Shown here piece after piece: positions 46,119-55,870 of a stretch of 64,000 bases of DNA. The DNA comes from Plasticicumulans lactativorans. GTDB taxonomy: Bacteria; Pseudomonadota; Gammaproteobacteria; Competibacterales; Competibacteraceae. Each line of letters starts with the position of its first letter. Position 1 is the first letter of the stretch. The notes beneath the pieces were generated by a model, which did not search any database, had not been told where the DNA came from, and saw nothing but the letters and a program-made list of their open reading frames with translations. The DNA lies in the NCBI RefSeq assembly GCF_004341245.1, contig NZ_SLWY01000015.1:62001-126000 (forward strand). The letters run 5' to 3'. Made by a program: the position numbers and the translations under genes.

Positions 46119-48044
46119 TCAATGCAGCGACGCCTCATGCTGACGTGCGAGCCACAGCCAGTCGACGATATCGGATTCCGGCGTATAGCCCCGCACCGCC
46201 TCCTTGAGCACCGCACGAATGTCCTGCCAATCGTATTTGCGCGAAGCGACCGAAAGACGTTCGAGATAGGCATCGATCTGCGACCACGCCAGTTGCTCCT
46301 CCTCCGCCCGCATGATCATCGGATGCTCCGTGGGCGCATCGTGATCGCCGATCAGCAATTCTTCATATAGCTTTTCGCCAGGACGCAATCCCGTGTATAC
46401 GATTTCGATGTCACCGTGCGGATGCACCTCGTCACGTACCTCGAGCCCCGAGAGTCGGATCATGCGTTTGGCCAAATCAAGGATGCGGACCGGTTCTCCC
46501 ATGTCGAGCACGAATACATCCCCACCCTCCCCCATGGCCCCCGCCTGGATGACCAGCTGGGCCGCTTCGGGAATCGTCATGAAGTAGCGCACGATATCGG
46601 GGTGAGTCACCGTCACCGGACCGCCACGGCGAATCTGCTCACGGAACAAGGGAACCACCGATCCGCTCGAGGCCAGCACGTTGCCGAAACGCACCATGCA
46701 GAACCGGGTGGAGGATTTTTCCTGGGCCAGCGCCTGCAGGATCAATTCGGCAAAGCGCTTGGTCGCCCCCATCACGTTCGTCGGCCTCACGGCCTTGTCG
46801 GTCGAAATGAGCACGAATGTCTCGACGCCCGCGGCGATCGCCGCCTGTGCCACGTGCAGGGTACCGAAGATATTGTTCTGGATGCCCTCGATGGGATTGT
46901 GTTCGACGATCGGCACATGCTTGTAGGCAGCCGCGTGGTAGACCGTTTCGACACCGAAAGCCTGCATGACGCGCTGAACGCGCTGCCGGTGAAGTACCGA
47001 TCCCAGTATGGGCACGATTTCCACATTGACGCCTTTCGCCCTGAGCGTGGCGTTCAGTTCACGCTCAATGGCGTACAGCGCGTATTCGGAATGCTCGAAG
47101 AGCACCAGCAGCCGCGGAGCGTGCTGGATGATCTGTCGGCACAACTCGGAGCCAATCGAGCCGCCGGCGCCGGACACCAGCACCGCCTTGCCACGTACGC
47201 AGCGCTCCAGCAAAGAACCGCGCGGGCCGACAGGATCGCGGCCGAGGATGTCTTCGACGTCGACCTCGCGCAGTTCGTCGATACGTTTGGCACCACTCGC
47301 CAGCTCCGGAAGCCCTGGCATCGCCAGCACCTGAACCGGCAGGGGCGCCAATGCATCGAGGATCTGCCGGCGCCTGCCACTGGAAACCGAAGGCATCGCC
47401 AGCAGAATGCCGTCAATCTCCCTCTGCTGGACCAGCTTCTTAAGCCGGGACGGTGAATAGACCCGCAGTCCATTGATCTCGCTGCCACGCAGGTCGCGCT
47501 TGTCATCGACGAACACCACCGGGCGGAACTCCGTGCTGTGTCGCAGGGCAGTCGCCAATTGCACGCCGGCCGCACCTGCCCCGTAGATGGCCACCCGCTG
47601 GCGGTCACCACGGGTCATCAGTTCGCTGCGCAGGACATCGCGCGCCAGCAGGCGACTGCCACCGATCAGACCGATGAGCACGAACCAGTAGATGAACCAT
47701 GAAGAGCGCGGCACCGTATCGCCGTGACTGAACACCCAGATCGCGATGATGATCAGCAGGCTGAGCGTGACCGCTTTCACGATCGCGTACAGCATCTCCG
47801 CACCCGCGTAGCGGATGAGCGAGCGATAGAAGCGCAGCGCGTGAAAGACGGGCAGGGACACCAGGATGGCGACAGGAAACAGCCATGTGACCTGTTCGAG
47901 CATCTGCGGCCATAACTGGCCGAAACGCAGCGAAAACGCAGCCCAAAGCGCGATCGCGACCGCCACGGTGTCGCTCGTGACCAGGGCAAGGCGACGTGCC
48001 AGGCGTGGTGAATCAATCAGGCGCCGCAGTAAAGGGGTCCACAT
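46119..48044 (-). CDS. wbpM: Nucleoside-diphosphate-sugar 4,6-dehydratase, membrane-bound WbpM/CapD type
   Basis: 641 residues. Four N-terminal membrane helices and a CoA-binding-like Rossmann domain (RVAIYGAGAAGVQLATAL) precede the catalytic SDR domain: LVSGAGGSIGSELCRQII (NAD site), YHAAAYKHVP, ISTDKAVRPTNVMGATKR (catalytic region) and GLRPGEKLYEELL. WbpM converts UDP-GlcNAc to the 4-keto-6-deoxy sugar that leads to QuiNAc/FucNAc. With the next two genes it reproduces the wbpV-wbpL-wbpM trio. Its start overlaps the upstream stop (TGATG). Confidence 0.93.
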   Translation of the reverse strand: MWTPLLRRLIDSPRLARRLALVTSDTVAVAIALWAAFSLRFGQLWPQMLEQVTWLFPVAILVSLPVFHALRFYRSLIRYAGAEMLYAIVKAVTLSLLIIIAIWVFSHGDTVPRSSWFIYWFVLIGLIGGSRLLARDVLRSELMTRGDRQRVAIYGAGAAGVQLATALRHSTEFRPVVFVDDKRDLRGSEINGLRVYSPSRLKKLVQQREIDGILLAMPSVSSGRRRQILDALAPLPVQVLAMPGLPELASGAKRIDELREVDVEDILGRDPVGPRGSLLERCVRGKAVLVSGAGGSIGSELCRQIIQHAPRLLVLFEHSEYALYAIERELNATLRAKGVNVEIVPILGSVLHRQRVQRVMQAFGVETVYHAAAYKHVPIVEHNPIEGIQNNIFGTLHVAQAAIAAGVETFVLISTDKAVRPTNVMGATKRFAELILQALAQEKSSTRFCMVRFGNVLASSGSVVPLFREQIRRGGPVTVTHPDIVRYFMTIPEAAQLVIQAGAMGEGGDVFVLDMGEPVRILDLAKRMIRLSGLEVRDEVHPHGDIEIVYTGLRPGEKLYEELLIGDHDAPTEHPMIMRAEEEQLAWSQIDAYLERLSVASRKYDWQDIRAVLKEAVRGYTPESDIVDWLWLARQHEASLH

Positions 48045-49069
48045 CAGCTTCTTTTCCCTGCTTCCTCTGCCTCACCGGCGTTGAAGTGCAGAGCCAGCAA
48101 CACCAGCGGCAGGTAAGCGACAAGGACCGTCGGTATGGCCCACTGCGGATACGACTGCGCCAACAAGGCGCAGGGGAACAACCAGACGATATCGATGAGC
48201 AAGACGGCCAGCGTCACTGGACGGTGCCCTGCATAGCGGCGCGACGCCCATTGATAGGCATGGCTCCGATGCGCAGCGTACCACTTCTGTCCCCGCAGCC
48301 ACCGGCGCACGAGGGTGACGGTCGCATCGACGCAGAAGACCCCCAGAAGAATCAGCCACGGCCACACGGCCGTGACGCCGGTCACCACGGCATGCAGGGC
48401 AAAGCCACCGAGGGCGTAACCGATGAAACCGCTACCCGCATCCCCCATGAAAATACGGGCCGGTGGCCAGTTGAGCAGCAGAAAGCCGAGGCTGGCCGCG
48501 GCGAGCATGAGCAACGGGAACGGCGCCCCCCCCTCCAGGCCGAGCATCAAGGCGCCCGCACTCGCCACGAAAACGGCTTCCGTACCGGCGATGCCATCGA
48601 TACCGTCCATGAAGTTATAAAGGTTGAGGAGCCATACGAGCCCCACCACCCCGACCACGGCACCGGCAATACCCCATGCGACACTGCCGAATCCGAGATC
48701 GAGTGTCGGCCAGCCGCCAAGGATAAACAACGCCCAGACCGCGGCGGCGACATGGAAGACGATGCGGACACGCGCCGGCAGCGATGCATGATCATCCCAG
48801 AAACCGATCAGCGCGATTAATCCCCCTCCCCCCGCAAGAATGCCAAGCAGGCCGGAGTCGACGTCACCTTTGGCGTAGAGCATTCCGATGCCCGCCAGGA
48901 AACTCATGACGATCGCCACCCCGCCGCCGCGTGGAGTGGGCCGCACATGAGAACTGCGTTCGTTCGGCACATCCAGGATCTGCCGAGCCAGGGCATAGCG
49001 GCGCAGGCACAGCGTGCCCGCGTAGGCCGCGGCAAACACTGCGATGAGGATCAATCCATTACCAAACAT
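48044..49069 (-). CDS. wbpL: Undecaprenyl-phosphate glycosyl-1-phosphate transferase, WbpL/WecA family (GT4)
   Basis: 341 residues, about ten membrane helices. DVPNERSSHVRPTPRGGGVA, GFWDDHASLPARVRIVFH, LYNFMDGIDGIAGTEA and RIFMGDAGSGFIGYALG are the polyprenyl-phosphate HexNAc-1-P transferase motifs. It probably loads the first sugar-phosphate on undecaprenyl phosphate at the cytoplasmic face. GGAGG 8 nt before ATG at 49069 sets the start; the upstream epimerase stop is at 49071. Confidence 0.93.
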   Translation of the reverse strand: MFGNGLILIAVFAAAYAGTLCLRRYALARQILDVPNERSSHVRPTPRGGGVAIVMSFLAGIGMLYAKGDVDSGLLGILAGGGGLIALIGFWDDHASLPARVRIVFHVAAAVWALFILGGWPTLDLGFGSVAWGIAGAVVGVVGLVWLLNLYNFMDGIDGIAGTEAVFVASAGALMLGLEGGAPFPLLMLAAASLGFLLLNWPPARIFMGDAGSGFIGYALGGFALHAVVTGVTAVWPWLILLGVFCVDATVTLVRRWLRGQKWYAAHRSHAYQWASRRYAGHRPVTLAVLLIDIVWLFPCALLAQSYPQWAIPTVLVAYLPLVLLALHFNAGEAEEAGKRS

Positions 49070-49070
49070 G

Positions 49071-50030
49071 TCAACCACCTCCATTGCCGAGGATGGCCTG
49101 TGCCGTCCTGCGCAGGCCATCCTCGACCGCTACCGGTGGTTCCCAGCCCAACAATGTCCGGGCTTTGCCCGCGTCGACTTCCAGCGACCCACACAGTCGA
49201 TTCATCTCGGCACCACGTCCGCTCCATCGTCCAAGCGCAGTCAGCAATCCCTGCGGCACCGGAAACAGGCGCGCCGGCCGCCCCATGCCCGCAGCCAGCC
49301 CGCGAATCAATGCCGGGGTGGATAAATCACGCCCGTCGGCTGCCAGAAAGATTTCACCCGCCGCCCGCGGATGCGTCAGGGCACACAGCAGGAGGTCGGC
49401 CAGATTCCAGACGCCAATCAAACTGCGGCGGTTATCGATCGAAGCGAATGGCAAGGGCAATCCACTTGCCACGGCCCGCAGGATCCGCCGCAAATTGCCG
49501 CCCACCCCGGGGCCGTACACCAGCGGCGGTCGTACGATGGCCACTTCGAGGTGGCTCGCCGCCGAGATACGCAGAAGTTCTGTTTCCGCCTCCCATTTCG
49601 AAATGCCATAGGGATCCACCGGAGCAGCCGGATCGGTTTCAGTGAAGGGCGGGCGCTCATCCGTTGACTCGCCGTTGACCTTGATCGAACTGACGAACAC
49701 CAAGCGCCCGACACCAGCCGCAGCAGCCTGCGTCGCGAGCCGGCTGGTACCCGCCACGTTGACGCGACGGAACTCGTTGAGCGGATCGCTGGCCTGCTCA
49801 TGCATCACGTGCACACGGGCTGCAAGATGTATCACGGCCCCCACACCGTCCAGCGCCGCGCTCCAATCGGTATCGGCGCCAATATCCCCCACCACGGCAG
49901 ATTCGACTCCGGTGGGCAGTGCAAAGGCGCGACGCAACGCCGCACGCACCCGCCAACCGCGATCGAGTAACTGACGACATACCTCACTGCCTATGAAACC
50001 CGTGGCACCGGTGACCAGAACAACATTCAT
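49071..50030 (-). CDS. wbpV: NAD-dependent sugar epimerase/4-keto reductase, WbpV-like
   Basis: 319 residues, extended SDR: VLVTGATGFIGSEVCRQLL (NAD site), LAARVHVMHEQASDP, FVSSIKVNGE and the catalytic YGISK. The start MNVVLVTGATG has a GAGAGG ribosome-binding site. By family and gene order it acts on a nucleotide N-acetyl sugar, either C4 epimerisation or reduction of the WbpM product; the two cannot be separated by eye. Co-transcribed with wbpL and wbpM. Confidence 0.88.
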   Translation of the reverse strand: MNVVLVTGATGFIGSEVCRQLLDRGWRVRAALRRAFALPTGVESAVVGDIGADTDWSAALDGVGAVIHLAARVHVMHEQASDPLNEFRRVNVAGTSRLATQAAAAGVGRLVFVSSIKVNGESTDERPPFTETDPAAPVDPYGISKWEAETELLRISAASHLEVAIVRPPLVYGPGVGGNLRRILRAVASGLPLPFASIDNRRSLIGVWNLADLLLCALTHPRAAGEIFLAADGRDLSTPALIRGLAAGMGRPARLFPVPQGLLTALGRWSGRGAEMNRLCGSLEVDAGKARTLLGWEPPVAVEDGLRRTAQAILGNGGG

Positions 50031-50153
50031 GTGGCCTCTCTCTGACACTCACCATCTGAACGGGTGAGCATGCAATCACAGCAAGCCAGCCCTCTGCAGC
50101 GGGTCTGCTTCACAGGAATGGAGACCCCCATCGCTACCGAAGCCCGGCAAAGA

Positions 50154-51641
50154 TCAGGTAATTCCAGGGCGGCGCCACTTGAATACGGGGTCGCGCAGAA
50201 TCCACGCAGCCAAGCAGTAGAGCACCGTCCCCGAGCTCAAAGCCAGCAGCAAACCCGATATCGATTCAGGAAAATCCCATGCCTGATAGAGCATCGCCAT
50301 CAGCGTCCCCGCCACAAGGGCCCGCCAGACGCTCTTCCACCATAAATCGGGCGTCGTCTGCAATACGCCCTTCAAGCGCATGCTCAGCAGTACCGCGTAA
50401 ATGAGGGCATAGACGCTGGTACCCAAGGCAATGCCGAGGTAGCCCATTGTTTCGACCAGAACCCAGCACACCCCCACGTGCAGCAATGCCGATAGCACGC
50501 CGATATGCATCGGGGTACGTGTATCGCCCGCTGCGAAATAGATCCGGTTGAGCAAAACGATGAAACTTTGCGGCAATAGGCCGATGGCATAATAAACAAG
50601 GGCGGCAGCAGCTCGCGATGTCGCTTCGGCGTCGAAAGCTCCGCGTTCAAACAGCACGCGTACGATAAGTCGTGACTCGCACAACAGGAATATCATTGCA
50701 GGGATCATGCAAAAACAGACGAGACCTAGCCCCAGGGCAAAGCGGCTCCTCGCCTCTTCGGCGCTCCCACGCGAAAGAGCCTCGACCAGCGCCGGAAAAA
50801 AAACTGCTGCGACAGCCGCAGCAAAAATTCCGATCGGCAACCCTTCGAGCCGGGCAGCATAGTTCAGAACCGCGATACTGCCGGGCGCCAGATCGGAAAC
50901 CAGCGCCTTCTGAATCAGCGCACTGACCTGATCCGCGACCAGCAGAAATACCAGGGGCAGCATCGCGCCGACGAGTTCACGCAGCGCCCCAGGGCTGTAT
51001 TCAGGCTCGCAGCGCGGCAGCACGGCCCTTACTTGGGGAACAAGAACCAGCGCGACTGCCGCCCCCAGCAACGTGCCCTGCGCAAGGCCGACGATGCCGG
51101 CCGTGGGAACGACGAGCAATAAAAAGACAATCAGTACGATGTTGTTGAGAACCGGGATCAAGGCGGGAAGAAAAAAGCGCTGATGCGCGTGCAGGACGGA
51201 CTGCAGCAAACTGCCAAGCCCCGCCATCACCACCATCGGTGCGAGCCAGTGCAGCATCTGCGCTGTTAGCGCCTGGCGTTCGGCATCAAATCCCGGGAGC
51301 ACCAGTGCCACCCAGAAATCCGCCCCCAGCCACAGCGCCATCGCAATCGCCAACAGCAGCAGGGTCAGTCCGTGAAGCGTCTTGCGCCACAGACCATACG
51401 CTTGGGCCGACGCATTCTGCACCAGTGCCCGTTGATAACGCGGCATGAACGCGCCTTGCAGCGATCCTGCCGAAAAGATCAAAAAACACACCGCGGCGAT
51501 AGAGAATGCGCTCACAAAGACATCCGCAACACCAGCCGCACCAAAAGCACGCGCGAACAGTATCTCGCGGACGAAACCGAGTAGATTCGCCGCCAGCGTG
51601 AGGCTCGCGATCAGCGCAGTGGCTCGCAGGTACGGTCTCAA
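50154..51641 (-). CDS. MurJ/MviN-family lipid flippase (MOP superfamily)
   Basis: 495 residues, about 13-14 membrane helices: TLAANLLGFVREILFARAFG, FIFSAGSLQGAFMPRYQ-like text and VLNYAARLEGLPIGIFAAAV, typical of MurJ-type proteins. Placement inside an O-antigen-type locus, without a tRNA/ribosomal neighbourhood, suggests a paralogue specialised for another undecaprenyl-linked glycan rather than the housekeeping lipid II flippase (inference). The start is TTG at 51641, overlapping the upstream methyltransferase stop (TTGA) with AAGGTGA before it. Confidence 0.85.
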   Translation of the reverse strand: MRPYLRATALIASLTLAANLLGFVREILFARAFGAAGVADVFVSAFSIAAVCFLIFSAGSLQGAFMPRYQRALVQNASAQAYGLWRKTLHGLTLLLLAIAMALWLGADFWVALVLPGFDAERQALTAQMLHWLAPMVVMAGLGSLLQSVLHAHQRFFLPALIPVLNNIVLIVFLLLVVPTAGIVGLAQGTLLGAAVALVLVPQVRAVLPRCEPEYSPGALRELVGAMLPLVFLLVADQVSALIQKALVSDLAPGSIAVLNYAARLEGLPIGIFAAAVAAVFFPALVEALSRGSAEEARSRFALGLGLVCFCMIPAMIFLLCESRLIVRVLFERGAFDAEATSRAAAALVYYAIGLLPQSFIVLLNRIYFAAGDTRTPMHIGVLSALLHVGVCWVLVETMGYLGIALGTSVYALIYAVLLSMRLKGVLQTTPDLWWKSVWRALVAGTLMAMLYQAWDFPESISGLLLALSSGTVLYCLAAWILRDPVFKWRRPGIT

Positions 51642-52684
51642 TGCTTCACCTTACGAGCAATCAGTGTCAGGTTATTGCCCTGTCCGAGCCATCCACCAAT
51701 GTGATCGATCTGCTCGATCCACAAGCTGTACAGCCAGCGCTTGGCTGCTCCGCCAAGATTACCGAGCGGCGCTTGCGGCACCTCTTCCACCTGATGTTGC
51801 GCCGCACTCCCCGTCACGGCGCTGCGGCGCGGCGCCAGACGCTGGCGTAACCATGCTGCCTGGTGGCGCAGGATATCGCCTTCACTGCGGGTATTGCCTG
51901 CGCGGAGATAGAGGATTTCCAATCCACGTTGGCTGGCCGCTTTGCTGAGGACCTCCGGAGTAAAATAACTGAGATGGGTGGACATCACGGCAATCCAGTT
52001 GCGCCCCATCCGGCGGGCCTGCCATCCGTTTGCATTGGGGACGCGCACCATCAACGTACCGCCGGGTGCCAGGTGCGCTATCAGGCTGTCCAGATCCTCA
52101 CCTGGCGTGGTCGTGTGCTCCAAGTAATCAAACAGCGTCACCACGTCGAAATATTCGTCCGGCGCCAGTGTCATGGCCAGGGTCCCACAGCGGATATCGG
52201 CAATACCGTTCCGGCGCCCCCAGGCAGCCGTGTCAGGATCAAGTTCCACGCCACTGACACACCAGCCCCGAGTTTGTGCCAGTTGCAGGAAAAGACCACT
52301 GCCACACCCTACGTCGAGCAATCGACCTGGTGGTGCACAATATGTCTCAAGTAGGCGTAAGTGATGCTGCTCGAACTCGCGTAGTCGTTCTGCAACATGC
52401 TGCGGATCGGCCATCACTCGCCGATAAGCATAGCCGTACCAAAGTTCGTAGACACGCGACAGGCTCGTCGAGTCGAACCGTTGTCCAAGGAAAATCAACT
52501 CGCACTCCCGGCAGCGATGTCGCACATTTTCGACATCTACTGGTAATTGCGCCATGCCACCGGGGAGATACCGATTGATTTCCTTCATTAAAGTGTCGAC
52601 GACCCTGTCAAATTGATCATGTTCAAGGCTGCCGCAAAGCGGGCACTCCTTGACCGCCTCCGTGTTCAGTTCAATCAACGGCAT
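51638..52684 (-). CDS. Class I SAM-dependent methyltransferase with N-terminal zinc-finger-like motif
   Basis: 348 residues. N-terminal CPLCG ... CRECE suggests a small zinc site. The catalytic domain carries LLDVGCGSGLFLQLAQ, VSGVELDPDTA and VVTLFDYLEHTTTP, a Methyltransf_23 type often found in polysaccharide loci, where it methylates sugars. Start MPLIEL is preceded by GAGG 8 nt away; nine upstream in-frame codons are less likely. Translationally coupled to the MurJ-like gene. Confidence 0.88.
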   Translation of the reverse strand: MPLIELNTEAVKECPLCGSLEHDQFDRVVDTLMKEINRYLPGGMAQLPVDVENVRHRCRECELIFLGQRFDSTSLSRVYELWYGYAYRRVMADPQHVAERLREFEQHHLRLLETYCAPPGRLLDVGCGSGLFLQLAQTRGWCVSGVELDPDTAAWGRRNGIADIRCGTLAMTLAPDEYFDVVTLFDYLEHTTTPGEDLDSLIAHLAPGGTLMVRVPNANGWQARRMGRNWIAVMSTHLSYFTPEVLSKAASQRGLEILYLRAGNTRSEGDILRHQAAWLRQRLAPRRSAVTGSAAQHQVEEVPQAPLGNLGGAAKRWLYSLWIEQIDHIGGWLGQGNNLTLIARKVKH

Positions 52685-52772
52685 CGCAAGACCTCGCATA
52701 TGTGCGGACAAAGAAACGCCGCGGTGAGCGGATCATACGAGGCCCATCCCCACATGCATGCCCCCGCACTGA

Positions 52773-54320
52773 TCATCCCCGTGCATGTTCACGCTGTACC
52801 CCGAGCAGCAACCCCCACATGCCTCCGAGTACCAAGTTGAACGGAATCAGGCGGAAAACCGCAAAGAAAAGACCATAAACCGCCATGACTGCAACGGTAG
52901 CAAACGTCAGTTCGGGTAATCCACTCTCCCTCGGGCAGCGACGCCATGCGAGCACTGCAGGGCCGAACAATACCGCAGCATAAACCCCAAGCCCGAGCAA
53001 CCCGCCGGTCATCAAGACATACATCACCCAGTTATGAACATACCCCACACGGGTATCCAGCCATTCGCCATTGCCCGCATCGAATCGGATGTTATGCTGA
53101 ACTCCCAGGCCATGCCCGACCAGTGGCGAGGCGCGAAAGTGATCCCATGCAATACGATACTCCTCCATACGCGACGCGATATTGGCGTCTTTCGGCTGCC
53201 CCTCCATTTTTCCGGGCATCGCAGATTGTAAGGGGGTCGGGGCCCTCAAGGATGCAATGGAACCATCCACGGATGATGCAGCCATACCCTCCTTCCCTTG
53301 ATTAGGCGACGCATCGAAGGAAACGCTGGCCTGTTCTTGCATTTGGACAAGACGGTTAAGGTAAATGGCTTCCAGATTGAATCCGGTGATCGTGCCAGCA
53401 CCAGTGGCAACGAGGGCGAGGAAAAGAACGACGACACGCTTCGCCCCTCCCCTCCTGATGGCCACGAGCATAAGTACCAGCGCTACCAGAAAACTCGATA
53501 ACAACATGCTCCGCGTATAGGTAAGAACAATTGCGGTGGTTGCCAATATGCTCAACCCAAGTCCGAGCATGCGCAACAACCAGTTGCTCAGCCACAAACT
53601 GGCCCAAGCCCCCCACACCACTCCGAGACAAAGCAGGGTATCGGTCGCCTGCTGCAAGCGCTGAGTGACACGTATGGCAAATTCGAACACCTGCTTGCCT
53701 AGCGCCTGAGCCTCGGCATAGCCCATTGATATCCATGTGCCATTATCAAAAATATAAGTCGCAGGCCGCCAAAGCTGCTCGCCTACATAAACTTGTACGA
53801 CATGCCAAGAGAAAAGTGCTGCGGCAATACCTGCCGCCCATTGCCAACCATGTGCGAACACCCTATTGGCTCTCGCTTCCAGCCAGATAGGTAGAAAATA
53901 ACTCATAAAAACGAAAGGTGCGGCACCCCGCACCCAGTCAGCAACAGATACTCCGTTCCAGAATGCCGTAAAAAAATTTAAAACAAACCAGCCAGTCACA
54001 ATCGACAACCAAATGCAACCTGCTCGCGGCAGGCCTGCGAGCATCGAGCGGTGGCGCCAGATGCTAGACAGACCAGCAACCGTAATCGTGATGGCGAAAC
54101 CGAACTCTCGCCACCCAACGGTGGTCGGCGTGGGGTTGATCATGTACATCAGCGGCAAGGCGGCGACCAGGCCAACCGCGGGTTGGCGCAGTGACCAAGC
54201 CGCCAATGCAACGGTTACAGCGAGTACCACGTAGCGCATGCCTTCCCCGGCGTGGACCGCGAGAATCGCCGCGAGCGTGGCAAGACCGATGGCAATATAC
54301 AAAGATGAACGGGAGGCCAT
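52773..54320 (-). CDS. O-antigen polymerase/ligase-like membrane protein (Wzy_C family)
   Basis: 515 residues with 11-12 membrane helices and a large periplasmic loop at about 320-420. The loop ends in RMEEYRIAWDHFRASPLVGHGLGVQHN, the Wzy_C/WaaL signature (SPLxGxGxG), followed by VGYVHNWVMYVLMTGGLLGL. It should polymerise or ligate undecaprenyl-linked repeats at the outer face of the inner membrane; Wzy versus WaaL cannot be decided by sequence. A 250-bp gap upstream (54321-54571) has no gene I can support. Confidence 0.85.
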   Translation of the reverse strand: MASRSSLYIAIGLATLAAILAVHAGEGMRYVVLAVTVALAAWSLRQPAVGLVAALPLMYMINPTPTTVGWREFGFAITITVAGLSSIWRHRSMLAGLPRAGCIWLSIVTGWFVLNFFTAFWNGVSVADWVRGAAPFVFMSYFLPIWLEARANRVFAHGWQWAAGIAAALFSWHVVQVYVGEQLWRPATYIFDNGTWISMGYAEAQALGKQVFEFAIRVTQRLQQATDTLLCLGVVWGAWASLWLSNWLLRMLGLGLSILATTAIVLTYTRSMLLSSFLVALVLMLVAIRRGGAKRVVVLFLALVATGAGTITGFNLEAIYLNRLVQMQEQASVSFDASPNQGKEGMAASSVDGSIASLRAPTPLQSAMPGKMEGQPKDANIASRMEEYRIAWDHFRASPLVGHGLGVQHNIRFDAGNGEWLDTRVGYVHNWVMYVLMTGGLLGLGVYAAVLFGPAVLAWRRCPRESGLPELTFATVAVMAVYGLFFAVFRLIPFNLVLGGMWGLLLGVQREHARG

Positions 54321-54571
54321 AAATACCCATTGAATGGAGTGCGGGGATCAGTTGGTTGGGCACCAACACGCCCGGCGACGACACCTCAATTTTAGTCTGT
54401 CGAAGCCAGCCAACGAACACTCAGCATGTCTCGCCATGTGGCTCCACCGCCAACACCTGCCGCAGCAACCGTGCATCGACCTGTCATCTGGCGCAAAACC
54501 ACGCTCTTTAGGCATTTGTCAGTGTGGCTCCTTGAAAACTTGACTCCTAGGGTGCTGGCGCCACTACCGCA

Positions 54572-55870
54572 CTAATCCGCACTCGCCGCGGGCGAGCGAC
54601 GCCCGGCCGCCTGCATTCGCTCCAACTCAGATCCAGCCTCATGACCATGTCCTTGGATCACGCTTTCCAAGACTGCGAGCATATCCTGCGCTTGTTTTTC
54701 CCGAGTATACGATGGCGACGCCGCGTAACTGGACGTTGCCAGTTCACGCACTCGATCAGGGCTGCTTGCCAACATCTTCACGGTCTCGGCGAGGACTTCC
54801 GGGCGAGCAGCAGGCACCCAGACCCCGGCATTTTCTCCAACCACGATTCGACTCGCTTCACCTTCCGGGGAAACGATCAGAAGCGGCAATCCCATTCCCA
54901 TGGCCTCGAACATTTTCGACGGAATGACTCCGGCGAAAACTGGGTCATCCTTCAAGTGGATCAGCGCCATCGAGCAGAGACTCCAATAACGCGGCATTTC
55001 GTCCTTTGGGCGGGTCGGCACGAATATGACGTTGCTCAGCCGCAACCGCTGCGCATCAGCCTGGAGTTGCTCTTTCGCTGCACCGGTACCGACGAACAAG
55101 AATCTCACACGATCGTCGTCACGCAGCAGATCGGCCGCACGAATCACATTGTCGAGACCGTGCGCCATGCCATGCGTGCCGATATAGCCAACAACAAAGC
55201 GATCACCTATACCGAGTTCATTTGCGAGTTCAGGGTCGCGCGCCCGCGGACTGTAGCGAGGAAGGTCCACACCATTGATGACGACGGCGATTTTATCGGC
55301 CGGAATTGCTCTGAAAACAAGATCTTCTTTGAATGAACGCGTAAGCGCAACGACCGCAGCCGATCTGCGATAGAGAAAGAGCTCGAGCCTCTCCATCCAG
55401 CGTAAAAACAGGTTTTTCCGCATCGCACCGACGGCCATGATCGAAGCAGGCCATAGATCGCCCAGTTCGAAAACAAACGGAACCCTGCGCAAGCCGCTCA
55501 GCATCCAACCGCCGACCGCGGCAAAAAACTGCGGCGACGTCGCCACTACCACATCCGGCCGCTGCTGGAATAGTCCGGCTGCCACAGCCGTAAACATGTA
55601 GGAAATGAAATCCGCCGTCCGCTTGGCGACACCTTCATTCTTGGCAATGTAGGTTTTGACCCGCACCACACGGATTCCACGCATATCCTCTGTTCGGTAC
55701 CAGTCGTTGTGGTAACCTTCATAAACCTGACCAGTCGGAAAGTTCGGCGCACAGGTGATCACCGTGACTTTATGCCCCCACTCCACCCAATAACATGCAC
55801 GCTCGAATACCCGCGTAGCCGAGGCATTCACTTCAGGAGGAAAATTTTCGGTCAGGAAAAGGATATTCAT
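54572..55870 (-). CDS. Glycosyltransferase, WbuB/WcaI-like (GT4)
   Basis: 432 residues: MNILFLTENFPPEVNASATR, FVFELGDLWPASIMAVGAM, INGVDLPRYSPR, VVGYIGTHGMAHGLDNVIRA and the donor site VIPSKMFEAMGMGLPLLIV. These are hallmarks of WbuB-type fucosyl/FucNAc transferases. Its start overlaps the heparinase-like gene's stop by 4 nt; the AsnB-heparinase-GT trio is a recurrent module in Wzx/Wzy loci. Donor sugar unknown. Confidence 0.92.
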   Translation of the reverse strand: MNILFLTENFPPEVNASATRVFERACYWVEWGHKVTVITCAPNFPTGQVYEGYHNDWYRTEDMRGIRVVRVKTYIAKNEGVAKRTADFISYMFTAVAAGLFQQRPDVVVATSPQFFAAVGGWMLSGLRRVPFVFELGDLWPASIMAVGAMRKNLFLRWMERLELFLYRRSAAVVALTRSFKEDLVFRAIPADKIAVVINGVDLPRYSPRARDPELANELGIGDRFVVGYIGTHGMAHGLDNVIRAADLLRDDDRVRFLFVGTGAAKEQLQADAQRLRLSNVIFVPTRPKDEMPRYWSLCSMALIHLKDDPVFAGVIPSKMFEAMGMGLPLLIVSPEGEASRIVVGENAGVWVPAARPEVLAETVKMLASSPDRVRELATSSYAASPSYTREKQAQDMLAVLESVIQGHGHEAGSELERMQAAGRRSPAASAD

